49,623 nt of DNA from Bradyrhizobium diazoefficiens (GTDB lineage: Bacteria > Pseudomonadota > Alphaproteobacteria > Rhizobiales > Xanthobacteraceae), in contig NZ_JAFCKW010000037.1 in NCBI RefSeq assembly GCF_018129965.1, positions 1 through 49,623 on the forward strand. The letters run 5' to 3'. The notes under the pieces were generated by a model. The model saw only the letters and a list, made by a program, of their open reading frames with translations, searched no databases and was not told the DNA's origin. The translations under genes and the position numbers were made by a program. Shown one piece after another: positions 27,484 through 35,017 of the stretch (position 1 is its first letter; each line of letters begins with the position of its first letter).

Positions 27484-27561
27484 GTCATGGCCGGGCTTGA
27501 CCCGGCCATCCACGCCTTGCCGCGCAAAGAACGTGGATGCCCGGGGCAAGCCCGGCATGAC
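27484..27561. repeat. Paired inverted palindromic repeat (same family as the GIY-YIG cassette arms)
   Basis: Arms at 27484-27514 and 27532-27561 in inverted orientation with a 17-nt spacer. The left arm core GCCGGGCTTGACCCGGC is the same as in the GIY-YIG-containing copy, making this the closest gene-less relative in the window. Confidence 0.85.
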
Positions 27562-27583
27562 GGTTGAATATTCTGCCCGTCGC

Positions 27584-27994
27584 TCAATCCTCGTACGACG
27601 AGATCTCGATCAAGCTGCCGTCCGGATCGCGGCAATAGACCGAACGCAGCGTGCCGCGGGCGCCCTGCCTGGGGCCCGGGCCTTCCTCGATCGCGACGCC
27701 ATGCGCCTGCAAGTGCGCCACCACCTCGTCGGGCGTGGCGGAGGTGAGGAAGCACAGATCCTCGCTGCCGGCGGTCTGATGATCCGCGGTGAACCATTCC
27801 ACCTTGTCGGCATCGCGTGGCCGGACGTTGATCTTCTGGTTACCAAAGTGCAGCGAAGTCCGCGGCGCTTTGCCGCCGCCGGGATCGAACGACCTGACTT
27901 CCATGCCGAGGATATTGCGATACCACGCGGCGCTTGCTGCCACGTCGGTGACGTTGATCACGAGATGATCGAGGGCTTCGACCTTGACCGGCAT
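27584..27994 (-). CDS. VOC family (glyoxalase/bleomycin resistance-type) protein
   Basis: A 136-residue vicinal-oxygen-chelate protein: two beta-alpha-beta-beta-beta modules with metal ligands His in LDHLVINVTDV (first strand), His in SLHFGNQKI, and a late Glu in GSLIEISSYED. It resembles virulence-type or fosfomycin-resistance-type VOC proteins and is typical of small dioxygenase/isomerase-like enzymes. Substrate cannot be inferred. The ATG at 27994 begins MPVKVEALDHLVI, a normal family start. It sits between a repeat pair and the binding-protein gene on the other strand. Confidence 0.88.
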   Translation of the reverse strand: MPVKVEALDHLVINVTDVAASAAWYRNILGMEVRSFDPGGGKAPRTSLHFGNQKINVRPRDADKVEWFTADHQTAGSEDLCFLTSATPDEVVAHLQAHGVAIEEGPGPRQGARGTLRSVYCRDPDGSLIEISSYED

Positions 27995-28136
27995 GCCTTA
28001 TCCTTTCGTCGCGATGCGCCGCGCACGCTTTCCGCCTGCGGCAAGCTTTGTTACAACCGCGCCGACGCCACTTTCAAGACATCCGGCCTTCAATAACAAC
28101 GACCTTTGAAGAACAACACTTGGGAGAACCCTTGAG

Positions 28137-29111
28137 ATGATCACTCGCCGTTCCGCGCTGGGCCTGCTCGCCGCCACGCCTCTTGCAGCCGGGCCGCTGT
28201 CGAAGGCATTTGCCGCCGATTATCCCTCCCGGCCGGTGAAGTTCGTGGTCGGTTATCCGCCGGGCGGCGCCACCGACATTCTCGCGCGCCTGATTGGCCA
28301 GCGGCTGTCGGAGCGGCTCGGGCAGCAATTCGTGGTCGAGAACAAGCCGGGTGCCGGCAACAATATCGGCACCGAATCGGTCGTGAATGCGGAGCCCGAC
28401 GGCTACACCGTGCTGCTGGTCAATCCGGCCAACTACATCAACGCCACGCTCTACGCGAACCTCAAGTTCAGCTTCGTGCGCGACATCGCGCCGGTCGCCA
28501 GCTTCCAGCGCGTGCCGAACGTGATGACCGTCAACAAGGACGTGCCGGCCAAGACCGTTGCCGAATTCATCGACTACGTGAAGGCCAATCCCGGCAAGGT
28601 GAACATGGCCTCGTCCGGCAACGGCACCTCGGTGCACCTGTCCGGTGAGATGTTCATGGCGATGACCGGCTGCAAGATGCAGCACGTGCCCTATCGCGGC
28701 GCGGCGCCCGCCATCACCGACATGCTCGGCGGACAGGTGCAGGTGATCTTCGACAACATGCCCTCGATCATCCAGCACATCCGCTCCGGCAGCTTGCGTG
28801 CGCTCGGCGTCACCACGGCGCAGCGTTCGCCGCAATTGCCCGACGTGCCCGCCATCGGCGAAACCGTGAAGGACTACGAGGCGAGCGCTCTGTTCGGCAT
28901 GGGCGCGCCGAAGAACATGCCCAAGGACCTGATCGCCAAGCTCAACAGCGAGATCAACACGCTGATGAAGGAACCCGACATGACCAAGCGCCTGGTCGAA
29001 CTCGGCGGCGATCCGCTGGTGCTGACGCCGGAGGCGTTCGGCAAGGAGATCGAGGCCGAGACCGCGAAGTGGAAGAAAGTCGTCGAGTTCGCGGGCCTGA
29101 AGGTCGAGTAG
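28137..29111 (+). CDS. Tripartite tricarboxylate transporter substrate-binding protein (Bug/TctC family)
   Basis: A 324-residue periplasmic binding protein. The signal peptide has an arginine pair and hydrophobic core (ITRRSALGLLAATPLAA), ending near AFA-AD. Mature family motifs include YPSRPVKFVVGYPPGGATDI at the start, VENKPGAGNNIGTE and SGNGTSVHLSGEMF. Bug proteins bind carboxylates or amino acids; many are orphans in Burkholderia and Bradyrhizobium, lacking TctA/TctB partners nearby, as here. GGGAG about 10 nt before the ATG is a good ribosome binding site. Ligand unknown. Confidence 0.93.
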   Translation: MITRRSALGLLAATPLAAGPLSKAFAADYPSRPVKFVVGYPPGGATDILARLIGQRLSERLGQQFVVENKPGAGNNIGTESVVNAEPDGYTVLLVNPANYINATLYANLKFSFVRDIAPVASFQRVPNVMTVNKDVPAKTVAEFIDYVKANPGKVNMASSGNGTSVHLSGEMFMAMTGCKMQHVPYRGAAPAITDMLGGQVQVIFDNMPSIIQHIRSGSLRALGVTTAQRSPQLPDVPAIGETVKDYEASALFGMGAPKNMPKDLIAKLNSEINTLMKEPDMTKRLVELGGDPLVLTPEAFGKEIEAETAKWKKVVEFAGLKVE

Positions 29112-29272
29112 CGGTGTTGTGATCGGGGGGGATTGGAGCCCTGCCGGTCGGCAGTGCTTTGTGCTGTGTAGTGTTTTTTGTCTGATCCGCTTCGTTGATC
29201 CGGAACAAGGCGGCGCGGCGAAACCTGATCAGGATGTGGCGCGTATGTCGCATCAGGATGGGAGTTGGAATC

Positions 29273-29545
29273 ATGCGCATGATGCAATGGACGTTGCCCG
29301 CGCTCGCCGCCATGGCTCTCGCCGGGGTCGCAACCGTCACGCCCGCTGCGGCCCGCGATTATCCCTGGTGCGCCCAGGGCGGCGAGTATGACTATCCCGG
29401 CGAATGCGCCTACAGCACCTACGAGCAATGCCAGGCCAGCGTGTCCGGCCGGCTTCTGTTCTGTGACCGCAATCCGCGCCTGGCCTACTGGCCGCCGCCG
29501 CAACCGGGGCCGAAACGCCGCGCGCGGCCGGTTGCGCCGTATTGA
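29273..29545 (+). CDS. DUF3551 small secreted protein
   Basis: A 90-residue protein with a Sec signal peptide (QWTLPALAAMALAGVATV core, cleavage around PAAARDY). The mature part has four conserved Cys with family context: YPWCAQGGEYDYPGECAYST, YEQCQASVSGR and LFCDRNPRL, probably two disulfides. DUF3551 is expanded in Bradyrhizobium and relatives and has no known function, which supports the taxonomic guess. The C-terminus is Pro/Arg rich (PPPQPGPKRRARPVAPY). The start at 29273 is supported by GGGAG a few nt upstream. Confidence 0.85.
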   Translation: MRMMQWTLPALAAMALAGVATVTPAAARDYPWCAQGGEYDYPGECAYSTYEQCQASVSGRLLFCDRNPRLAYWPPPQPGPKRRARPVAPY

Positions 29546-29585
29546 GCCGGAGCCGCGGCGGTCCCGCGACGGGCCGGCGCGCCAA

Positions 29586-29610
29586 AGCCCCGCCAGAGGC
29601 GGGGCTTTTC
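29586..29610 (+). terminator. Rho-independent terminator after the DUF3551 gene
   Basis: Stem AGCCCCGCC / GGCGGGGCT (29586-29594 with 29598-29606, loop AGA) followed by TTTT. An A run also precedes it, so it may serve the convergent cupin gene on the other strand. Confidence 0.85.
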
Positions 29611-29625
29611 GCTGTTTGACCGGGT

Positions 29626-30072
29626 TCACTTCGACGGGACGTAGTCGAATTTGTCTGGCTGCACGATGAAGAACAGGCAATCGGCGTCGGATACGCATTT
29701 GGTGACGTGGGGTTCCTTGCCGCGCTGGAACCAGTAGGAGCCGACCGGCAGCGGAACGTCGTTTCGCCCGCCTTGGGCGTTGATCGCGGTCCCCTCGATC
29801 ACGACCGCATAATAATCCGCCGTGTGGGTGTGAAGCGGACTGACGAAATGCGCGGGCATCCTGACAAAGGTGCCGTGCTTGCCCGTCGCCAGATCGCCAT
29901 AGGCCGGGCCCGCCTTGAGTTCACCCACCTCCGTCTTCACCCCGGTCGGCCCAAAGGTGATCTTGTCGGCGGGAATGCTGATGGAAACCGGTGCGTCTTG
30001 CGCTTGCACCGGAGAGCCGGTCCAGCAGACGATGGCGAGCAGCAATGCTGCCAGTCGGAGCGGGTTTGTCAT
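29626..30072 (-). CDS. Secreted cupin-domain protein
   Basis: A 148-residue protein with a signal peptide (LRLAALLLAIVCWTGSPVQA, cleavage near AQA-QD) and a single cupin barrel: FVSPLHTHTADYYAVVIEGT is the first cupin motif with His-x-His and a downstream Glu, and SYWFQRGKEPHVTKCVSDAD holds the second motif His. This fits a metal-binding periplasmic cupin of the DUF4437 kind; enzymatic activity is unproven. Its upstream neighbour in the same direction (30099-30638) is an AhpD-like protein, 26 nt away, so the two probably form an operon divergent from the LysR regulator. Confidence 0.85.
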   Translation of the reverse strand: MTNPLRLAALLLAIVCWTGSPVQAQDAPVSISIPADKITFGPTGVKTEVGELKAGPAYGDLATGKHGTFVRMPAHFVSPLHTHTADYYAVVIEGTAINAQGGRNDVPLPVGSYWFQRGKEPHVTKCVSDADCLFFIVQPDKFDYVPSK

Positions 30073-30098
30073 TGCTGTGATCCTTCTCTGTGTGCGTT

Positions 30099-30638
30099 TC
30101 AGGCCGCCGCGCGCACGACCGGGAAATCGATCTCGGTCTCGGCGACGTTGTTGATGAAATTGGTGAGGACATTAAGCGCGACATTGGCGACGATCTCGAT
30201 GACTTCTGCTTCGCTGGCGCCGGCCTTGCGCACGGCGGCCAGATCGGCGTCGCTCACCTTGCCCCTGGCGAGCGCGACCGCGCGCGCAAAGGCCAGAATG
30301 GCATCGGTCTTCGCGTCGGTGGCATGGCCGGTGCGGTTCAGCGCAATCTCGGATTCGCTCAGCTTGGCGAAATTGGCGCCGAGATAACTGTGCGCGGACA
30401 GGCAATAGTCGCAGCCGTTCACCTCGGCCACCGCCAGCGCGATCTGTTCGCGCCGTGCCGGCGTCAGGGTCCGGCCCAGCGCCTTGGAGAAGGCGAGGTA
30501 GCCCTCGAGCGCGGCGGGGCTCAGCGCCGTCACGCGAAACAAATTGGGGATCGATCCCATCTGCGCTTTTACTCCGTCGAGCAAGGCATGGGAGGCGGCG
30601 GGAGCGGCGTCAGGTTCGGGAATGGTCAGGCGGGACAT
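30099..30638 (-). CDS. Carboxymuconolactone decarboxylase / AhpD-like peroxidase-related protein
   Basis: A 179-residue all-helical protein. The signature VNGCDYCLSAHSYLGANFA contains the CxxC redox pair plus the downstream His of AhpD-type alkylhydroperoxidases, and the SIPNLFRVTALSPAALEGYL and FARAVALARGKVSDADLAAV segments match the peroxidase-related TIGR01926-type layout. It would reduce peroxides or handle oxidised ligands in the cytosol. It is 110 bp from the divergent LysR gene, with repeated ATAATCAG words in the gap; a LysR-controlled unit with the downstream cupin gene is likely. Confidence 0.9.
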   Translation of the reverse strand: MSRLTIPEPDAAPAASHALLDGVKAQMGSIPNLFRVTALSPAALEGYLAFSKALGRTLTPARREQIALAVAEVNGCDYCLSAHSYLGANFAKLSESEIALNRTGHATDAKTDAILAFARAVALARGKVSDADLAAVRKAGASEAEVIEIVANVALNVLTNFINNVAETEIDFPVVRAAA

Positions 30639-30694
30639 GGAATTCTCCGTTGCTGCAGGTCAGTCTGCGCCGTTGGTATGCGCCCTTGTGGCCT

Positions 30695-30748
30695 GCGCGA
30701 TAATCAGCAAAGATTGCACTTCTTTATCGCGTCTTGCGGGATAATCAG
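30695..30748. promoter_or_regulatory. Repeated and inverted motif cluster in the divergent LysR / AhpD-like promoter
   Basis: A perfect 8-bp inverted repeat CGCGATAA (30696-30703) / TTATCGCG (30724-30731) separated by 20 nt, plus a direct repeat GCGCGATAATCAG (30695-30707) and GCGGGATAATCAG (30736-30748), 12 of 13 identical, the second abutting the LysR ATG. Position and symmetry fit binding sites for the divergent LysR protein. Binding is inference. Confidence 0.6.
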
Positions 30749-31663
30749 ATGGATCAGATGCAGGTGTTGCGCACCTTCGTCGCCGTTGCGGACAAGCGAA
30801 GCTTCGTCGAGGCGGCCCGTGCGCTCGGGGTCTCACCCACGGCGGCGAGCCGGGGCATTGCCGGTCTCGAGGAGACGCTCGGGGTCACGCTGCTGCGCCG
30901 GACCACGCGCTCGGTTGCGCTGACGCCGGAGGGCGAGGCCTATCTCGACCGCTGCCGCCACGCGCTGGAGGAACTCGACGACGCCGCGCGCGCGGTGCGC
31001 GGCGACACGGCCGAGCCCCGAGGCGTGCTGATCGTCACCGCGCCCGTTGTGTTCGGGCGGATGCATATTCTTCCGATCGTTGAACGATTGCTGCGCGCCC
31101 ATGCCGGGCTCGACGTCCGCCTGACGCTGACTGATCGCGTGGTCAGGCTGGTCGAGGAAGGCATCGATGTCGCCGTGCGTATCGCCGAGCTGTCGGACAG
31201 TGCGCTTCACGCGGTCCGGATCGCGCAGGTCCGGCGCGTGCTTGTCGCCAGCCCGAAATACCTCAAGAGCCGTGGGGTGCCGGCCAGCATCGCCGAACTC
31301 GGCGGCCACGACCTGATCGGCTTCGACAATTTCACCCGCAACGGCGAATGGCGCTTCGGCCCTTCCGGCGAAGCCGTCGTCAAATGCGAGCCGCGGCTGA
31401 TGACCAACAGCGTCGACGCCGCGATCGATGCCGCCATCTCCGGCCTCGGGATTTCGCGCGTGCTCGACTATCAGGTCGAGCAGCACGTCGCCGCCGGCCG
31501 CTTGCGCTATCTGCTTGCCGACAGTGATCCGCCGTCGGTCCCGGTCAGTCTCGTCTATCAGGCCAATCGGCTGCGCTCGCCGAATGCGCGCGCGCTGATC
31601 GAGGCAGCGCGGCACCACTTCGCCGCTCGCGCCGCGGCGCGCAGGAAGGGTGCTGCGCGCTGA
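30749..31663 (+). CDS. LysR family transcriptional regulator
   Basis: A 304-residue LTTR. The winged-helix domain is at residues 1-60 (MQVLRTFVAVADKRSFVEAA, then GVSPTAASRGIAGLEETLG, and LLRRTTRSVALTPEGEAYL), followed by a linker helix and the periplasmic-binding-like effector domain (GVLIVTAPVVFGRMHILPIV onward). The type resembles the CrgA/DsdC-like group whose members often control a divergent redox or catabolic gene. ATG at 30749 is preferred to an in-frame TTG at 30734. It probably regulates the AhpD-like and cupin genes on the opposite strand as well as itself. Confidence 0.93.
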   Translation: MDQMQVLRTFVAVADKRSFVEAARALGVSPTAASRGIAGLEETLGVTLLRRTTRSVALTPEGEAYLDRCRHALEELDDAARAVRGDTAEPRGVLIVTAPVVFGRMHILPIVERLLRAHAGLDVRLTLTDRVVRLVEEGIDVAVRIAELSDSALHAVRIAQVRRVLVASPKYLKSRGVPASIAELGGHDLIGFDNFTRNGEWRFGPSGEAVVKCEPRLMTNSVDAAIDAAISGLGISRVLDYQVEQHVAAGRLRYLLADSDPPSVPVSLVYQANRLRSPNARALIEAARHHFAARAAARRKGAAR

Positions 31664-31687
31664 TTGCAATGCGCCGGCGCATCACAT

Positions 31688-32932
31688 CTATCGCTTCGCG
31701 TCGACCTGCGCCGCGGCATTGCACGTGATCAGCATCGTGTACGGCCGCGCGTTGCCGGCGATGTCGGTGGTCTTGAGCTCGACCTTCGGCTCGGCGGTCT
31801 GGTAGGGCACCACGGAATTGTCGAGGAAGTCGCGCAGCGCGCCGGTCTTGATGGCGAAGTTGATGTTTTCGGGAATGGTGCCGGTCGAAGCGACGACGCG
31901 GAGCGCATCGACCTTTCCGGTGACCACGCCCACGATCTGTCCGGCGGTGTCGAACAGCGGTCCGCCGCTATTGCCCGGCTGCACGGGTGCGCTGATTTGC
32001 AGAAAGCGCGTGTCGTTGCGCAGGCCGCTGAGCGAGCTCACGATACCGGTCGTGACGGTGAAGTCCGAGGTCAGCATTCCGACGTAAGGAAAGCCGATCG
32101 CGACGACGGAATCGCCCGAGCGGATCGAGCGGTCGCGGATGCGAACGAAGTCCTTGAACGTCGTGGTCGAGGGCGCCTGCAACAGGGCAAGATCGTTGTT
32201 CGCATCGTTCGACACGATGCGCAGCACCACCGCGGCCTCGCCGGTGAGGTTGCCCTTGATGTCGCCGACACAGCCGTCGATCACATGATTGTTGGTGACG
32301 ATATGCCCGTTAGCGCTGACGACGAAGCCGGTTCCGGCCTTGACGCGGGTGGCTTTGCTGCCCGTCGGTGCCGCCTGCTTGTCCGGTGCGGGCTGCGGCT
32401 TGGCGGCTGTCTTGGTGAAGTCGCCGGCCTTGTCGAGCCCGTCGGCTTTCACCTTGGTCACGCAATTGGCCAAAGCGGCGATCACCGGCCCGGTCGAGGC
32501 CAGATCGAAATTCAGGACGGCGCGACCGGCCGTCGCCACCATCAGGCTCGCCTTCTGGAATGCCCGCACGACATTGAGCGGCATGACGGCCGTGAGCATG
32601 TTGGATTGATAGGCCGTAGCATACAGCCTGGCTTGCTCCTGTCCGTCAAACGTCACGTCGATCGCGGCGTTCTCGCCCTTGTTGAAACGGTAATTGGGAC
32701 TTGCAAAGGCGAGCGACCATGTGCCGGCGGCATTCTGGCTCACGACGAGGATGACGCCGTTCGCGTAGGGGGTCGTGGCCGCGCAATGCGAGAAGGCGCC
32801 CGTCTCGTCATTGCTGAAGGCGCCGCCGATCCAGTTGCCGACATTGACGCTGCCGAACGGCCCCTTCGCATATCCCGTTCCGATGACACTCAGTTGCAAC
32901 AGTGACGCAACGACAAATGACTTAAGCCACAT
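31688..32932 (-). CDS. S1C-type trypsin-like serine protease with unique N-terminal domain, no PDZ
   Basis: A 414-residue exported protease. Signal peptide at the start (MWLKSFVVASLLQLSVIGTG core). Residues about 25-170 form an extra domain with two Cys and no recognised family; a Lys/Ala/Pro linker (about 170-195) follows. The protease domain has His216 (TNNHVIDGC), Asp247 (ANNDLALLQ) and Ser322 (QPGNSGGPLF), the DegP-type triad. Unlike DegP/DegQ there is no PDZ domain after the protease; the end is a short tail. It probably acts in the periplasm. GGGGGAAGT just before ATG at 32932 is a strong ribosome binding site. Confidence 0.9.
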   Translation of the reverse strand: MWLKSFVVASLLQLSVIGTGYAKGPFGSVNVGNWIGGAFSNDETGAFSHCAATTPYANGVILVVSQNAAGTWSLAFASPNYRFNKGENAAIDVTFDGQEQARLYATAYQSNMLTAVMPLNVVRAFQKASLMVATAGRAVLNFDLASTGPVIAALANCVTKVKADGLDKAGDFTKTAAKPQPAPDKQAAPTGSKATRVKAGTGFVVSANGHIVTNNHVIDGCVGDIKGNLTGEAAVVLRIVSNDANNDLALLQAPSTTTFKDFVRIRDRSIRSGDSVVAIGFPYVGMLTSDFTVTTGIVSSLSGLRNDTRFLQISAPVQPGNSGGPLFDTAGQIVGVVTGKVDALRVVASTGTIPENINFAIKTGALRDFLDNSVVPYQTAEPKVELKTTDIAGNARPYTMLITCNAAAQVDAKR

Positions 32933-33041
32933 ACTTCCCCCGGACCGCTTTTGCGTCCATCTTATCCGGGCAGAGGCGGCTGGTGCAACCGTCAGTTGTT
33001 GTCGCCGCCGGGCTGGCGCGATACGGTTTCCCGGCTTGTCT

Positions 33042-33079
33042 TTACTTTGCGGTGCTATATGCTTTGCGATACAAAGTAA
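33042..33079 (+). promoter_or_regulatory. Operator-like palindromes upstream of the regulator/UppS operon
   Basis: An outer inverted repeat TTACTTTG (33042-33049) / CAAAGTAA (33072-33079) and an inner one CTTTG (33062-33066) / CAAAG (33072-33076). The 18-mer CTTTGCGATACAAAGTAA (33062-33079) matches CTTTGCAATGCAAAGTGA at 34149-34166 in 15 of 18 positions. It lies some 70-100 nt before the first gene of the operon. Confidence 0.65.
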
Positions 33080-33148
33080 GAGGGTTCGCCGCCGATCAGA
33101 TGGGCCGAACCCCGGACTTCAAGGGCGGAGCGAGGTTTGGCGTTGCCG

Positions 33149-33766
33149 ATGCGCGATCTCGACAAGGCGCTGGCCGATATCGTGGCAATCCGCAGCCAGA
33201 TCGCGGCGGGCACGGCGTTCCGCGGTTACGGCCCGGCGACGATGGCCGCGACCGGCGCCGTGGCGCTTTTCACCGCGATCCTGCAATTCTGGCTGCTTGG
33301 GGATCCCACCGGCGAACCGCTCGGCTTCTTCGTGGGCTGGCTCATCGCGGCCGCGCTCTCCGGCCTGATGATCGGCATCGAGATGCGGGCACGGTCGCGC
33401 CGCCATCATTCGGGCCTCGCCGACGCCATGATTTATCAGGCGGTCGAACAGTTCCTTCCCGCCGGCGTCGCGGGCGTTCTGCTCGCCGTGGTGATGTGGA
33501 AGTTCGCGGCCGAGACGCTGTGGCTGTTGCCCGGTCTCTGGCAGATCCTGATATCGCTCGGCATCTTCGCCTCCGTACGCTCGCTGCCGCGTACCGTCGC
33601 GCTCGCGGGTGCCTGGTACTTCGTATCCGGCTTTGCCGTCGCCGTGCTGGCGAGCCAGACCCACACGCTCTCGCCCTGGACCATGGGACTGCCATTCGTG
33701 ATCGGGCAGTCGGTGATGGCGGGCATCCTGTATTTCGCGTCCGGAGACCATGATGTCGAAGACTGA
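33149..33766 (+). CDS. Multi-pass membrane protein of unknown function
   Basis: A 205-residue protein with five or six hydrophobic segments (ATMAATGAVALFTAILQFWLL, then GFFVGWLIAAALSGLMIGI, AGVAGVLLAVVMWKF, LLPGLWQILISLGIFASV, ALAGAWYFVSGFAVAVLAS and FVIGQSVMAGILYFA). No named family is recognised. The N-terminus is short and soluble (MRDLDKALADIVAIRSQIAA). ATG at 33149 is used; TTG codons at 33137 and 33143 in frame have a closer purine-rich site, so the true start is uncertain by a few residues. The 3' end overlaps the winged-helix regulator gene by 17 nt, so the two are translationally coupled. Confidence 0.8.
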   Translation: MRDLDKALADIVAIRSQIAAGTAFRGYGPATMAATGAVALFTAILQFWLLGDPTGEPLGFFVGWLIAAALSGLMIGIEMRARSRRHHSGLADAMIYQAVEQFLPAGVAGVLLAVVMWKFAAETLWLLPGLWQILISLGIFASVRSLPRTVALAGAWYFVSGFAVAVLASQTHTLSPWTMGLPFVIGQSVMAGILYFASGDHDVED

Positions 33767-34127
33767 CAGTGCGCCGTTCTCCTACGAGGGGCTCGACCGC
33801 ATCATCCACGAGAAGGCGAGGCTCGGGCTCCTGACCTCGCTGATGGCGCATCCCAAGGGGCTGGCCTTCGCCGATCTCAAGCAGCTCTGCGGCCTCACCG
33901 ACGGCAATCTTAGCCGCCATCTGGCCGTGCTCCAGGAGGCCGGCCTCGTCGAGGTGACCAAGGGCTATGAGGGCAATCGCCCGCACACCACCTGTCGCCT
34001 CACCAAGGCGGGCCGCCGCCGCTTCCTCGACTATCTCACCGTCCTCGAACGGCTGGTGCGCGACGCTGCGAAAGCCGCCGGCCGCGAGGCGCCGCCGCTC
34101 GGCCGCCTCGGTATCGTCTCGACCTGA
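33750..34127 (+). CDS. Winged-helix transcriptional regulator (HTH_34 / ArsR-MarR-like)
   Basis: A 125-residue small DNA-binding protein. Helix-turn-helix and wing: ARLGLLTSLMAHPKGLAFAD, LKQLCGLTDGNLSRHLAVLQ and EAGLVEVTKGYEGNRPHTT, followed by CRLTKAGRRRFLDYLTVLER, the layout of winged-helix regulators that control an adjacent membrane-protein gene. No metal-binding Cys cluster of classical ArsR sensors is present. Tandem ATGs at 33750 and 33753 follow CCGGAGA; the second has better spacing. It overlaps the membrane-protein gene and precedes uppS by 28 nt, and matched palindromes at the operon promoter and at the uppS start are candidate binding sites for it. Confidence 0.85.
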   Translation: MMSKTDSAPFSYEGLDRIIHEKARLGLLTSLMAHPKGLAFADLKQLCGLTDGNLSRHLAVLQEAGLVEVTKGYEGNRPHTTCRLTKAGRRRFLDYLTVLERLVRDAAKAAGREAPPLGRLGIVST

Positions 34128-34147
34128 TACCCCCTTTTTGACCGGAG

Positions 34148-34164
34148 ACTTTGCAATGCAAAGT
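34148..34164 (+). promoter_or_regulatory. 17-bp palindrome spanning the uppS start codon
   Basis: ACTTTGCA-A-TGCAAAGT, 8-bp perfect arms centred on the A of the ATG at 34156. It lies between the ribosome binding site (GGAG, 34144-34147) and the first codons. As DNA it resembles the upstream operator; as RNA it would form a hairpin hiding the start codon. Confidence 0.65.
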
Positions 34165-34896
34165 GACATGCCCTCGCGCAACGAGAAGCTTCACGTCGGC
34201 ATCATCATGGACGGCAACGGGCGGTGGGCGACGCGGCGCGGCCTGTCGCGTCTGCGCGGCCACGAGGCCGGCGTCGAGACGATCCGGCGCATCGTCGAGG
34301 CCGCGCCCAAGCAGGGCATCGGCACGCTGACGCTCTATGCCTTCTCCACCGATAATTGGCGCCGGCCGAAGGCCGAGGTTGCTGCGTTGATGACGCTGTT
34401 GCGCTTCTATCTCGGCAACGAGGTGGAGAGCCTGGTCAAGAACGGCGTGCGCCTCACCGTGATCGGCCGCCGCGATCGCCTGCCTGACGGCATCGCCAAT
34501 GCGATCGCGCGTGCCGAGAACGCCACTGCGCATGGCAGCACGCTGCACTTGCGCGTCGCCGTCGATTATTCCGCGCGCGATGCCATCCTCGACGCGGCGG
34601 CCAAGGCCGTGGCGCTGACCAACCTCACCCGAGAGGCCTTCTCGCAGCTCGTCACCGGCGAGGCCGGCCTTCGCGACGTCGATCTCATCATCCGCACCTC
34701 GGGCGAGAAGCGGTTGTCGGACTTCCTGCTCTGGGAAGGCGCCTATGCCGAGCTGCACTTCACCGAACGGATGTGGCCCGAATTCGATGCGGACGATCTT
34801 GCCGCCGCCTTGGCCTCCTTCCACGGCCGCGAGCGCCGCTTCGGCGGCCTCCAGGCGATCATGCCCAATGAGGTGCCGTCGCTCTCGCGTGTGTGA
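34156..34896 (+). CDS. Isoprenyl transferase, UppS-type cis-prenyltransferase (probable paralogue)
   Basis: A 246-residue cis-prenyltransferase. Conserved region I is HVGIIMDGNGRWATRRG with the catalytic Asp, region III is TLYAFSTDNWRRPKAEV, and region V is IIRTSGEKRLSDFLLWEGAY followed by ELHFTERMWPEF. Such enzymes condense isopentenyl diphosphate onto FPP to give the lipid carrier for peptidoglycan and other glycans. The housekeeping uppS of alphaproteobacteria usually sits in the rpsB-tsf-pyrH-frr-cdsA-dxr cluster, which is not here, so this is probably an extra copy; that cannot be proved from the window. ATG 34156 has GGAG 8 nt before it, while ATG 34168 would be too far. It is third in an operon with the winged-helix regulator and carries a palindrome over its start. 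Confidence 0.93.
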   Translation: MQSDMPSRNEKLHVGIIMDGNGRWATRRGLSRLRGHEAGVETIRRIVEAAPKQGIGTLTLYAFSTDNWRRPKAEVAALMTLLRFYLGNEVESLVKNGVRLTVIGRRDRLPDGIANAIARAENATAHGSTLHLRVAVDYSARDAILDAAAKAVALTNLTREAFSQLVTGEAGLRDVDLIIRTSGEKRLSDFLLWEGAYAELHFTERMWPEFDADDLAAALASFHGRERRFGGLQAIMPNEVPSLSRV

Positions 34897-35017
34897 CGTA
34901 CGCCACACGGAAACGGTCTGTTCGTTCTGAGCAGCAAGATTGGCGGCCATGTCCAAGCAGCGTCCTGGCGGCCTCGGTTAGCTGTGTGTCCAACGCAACC
35001 TGCCGAGGACGCCGCGC

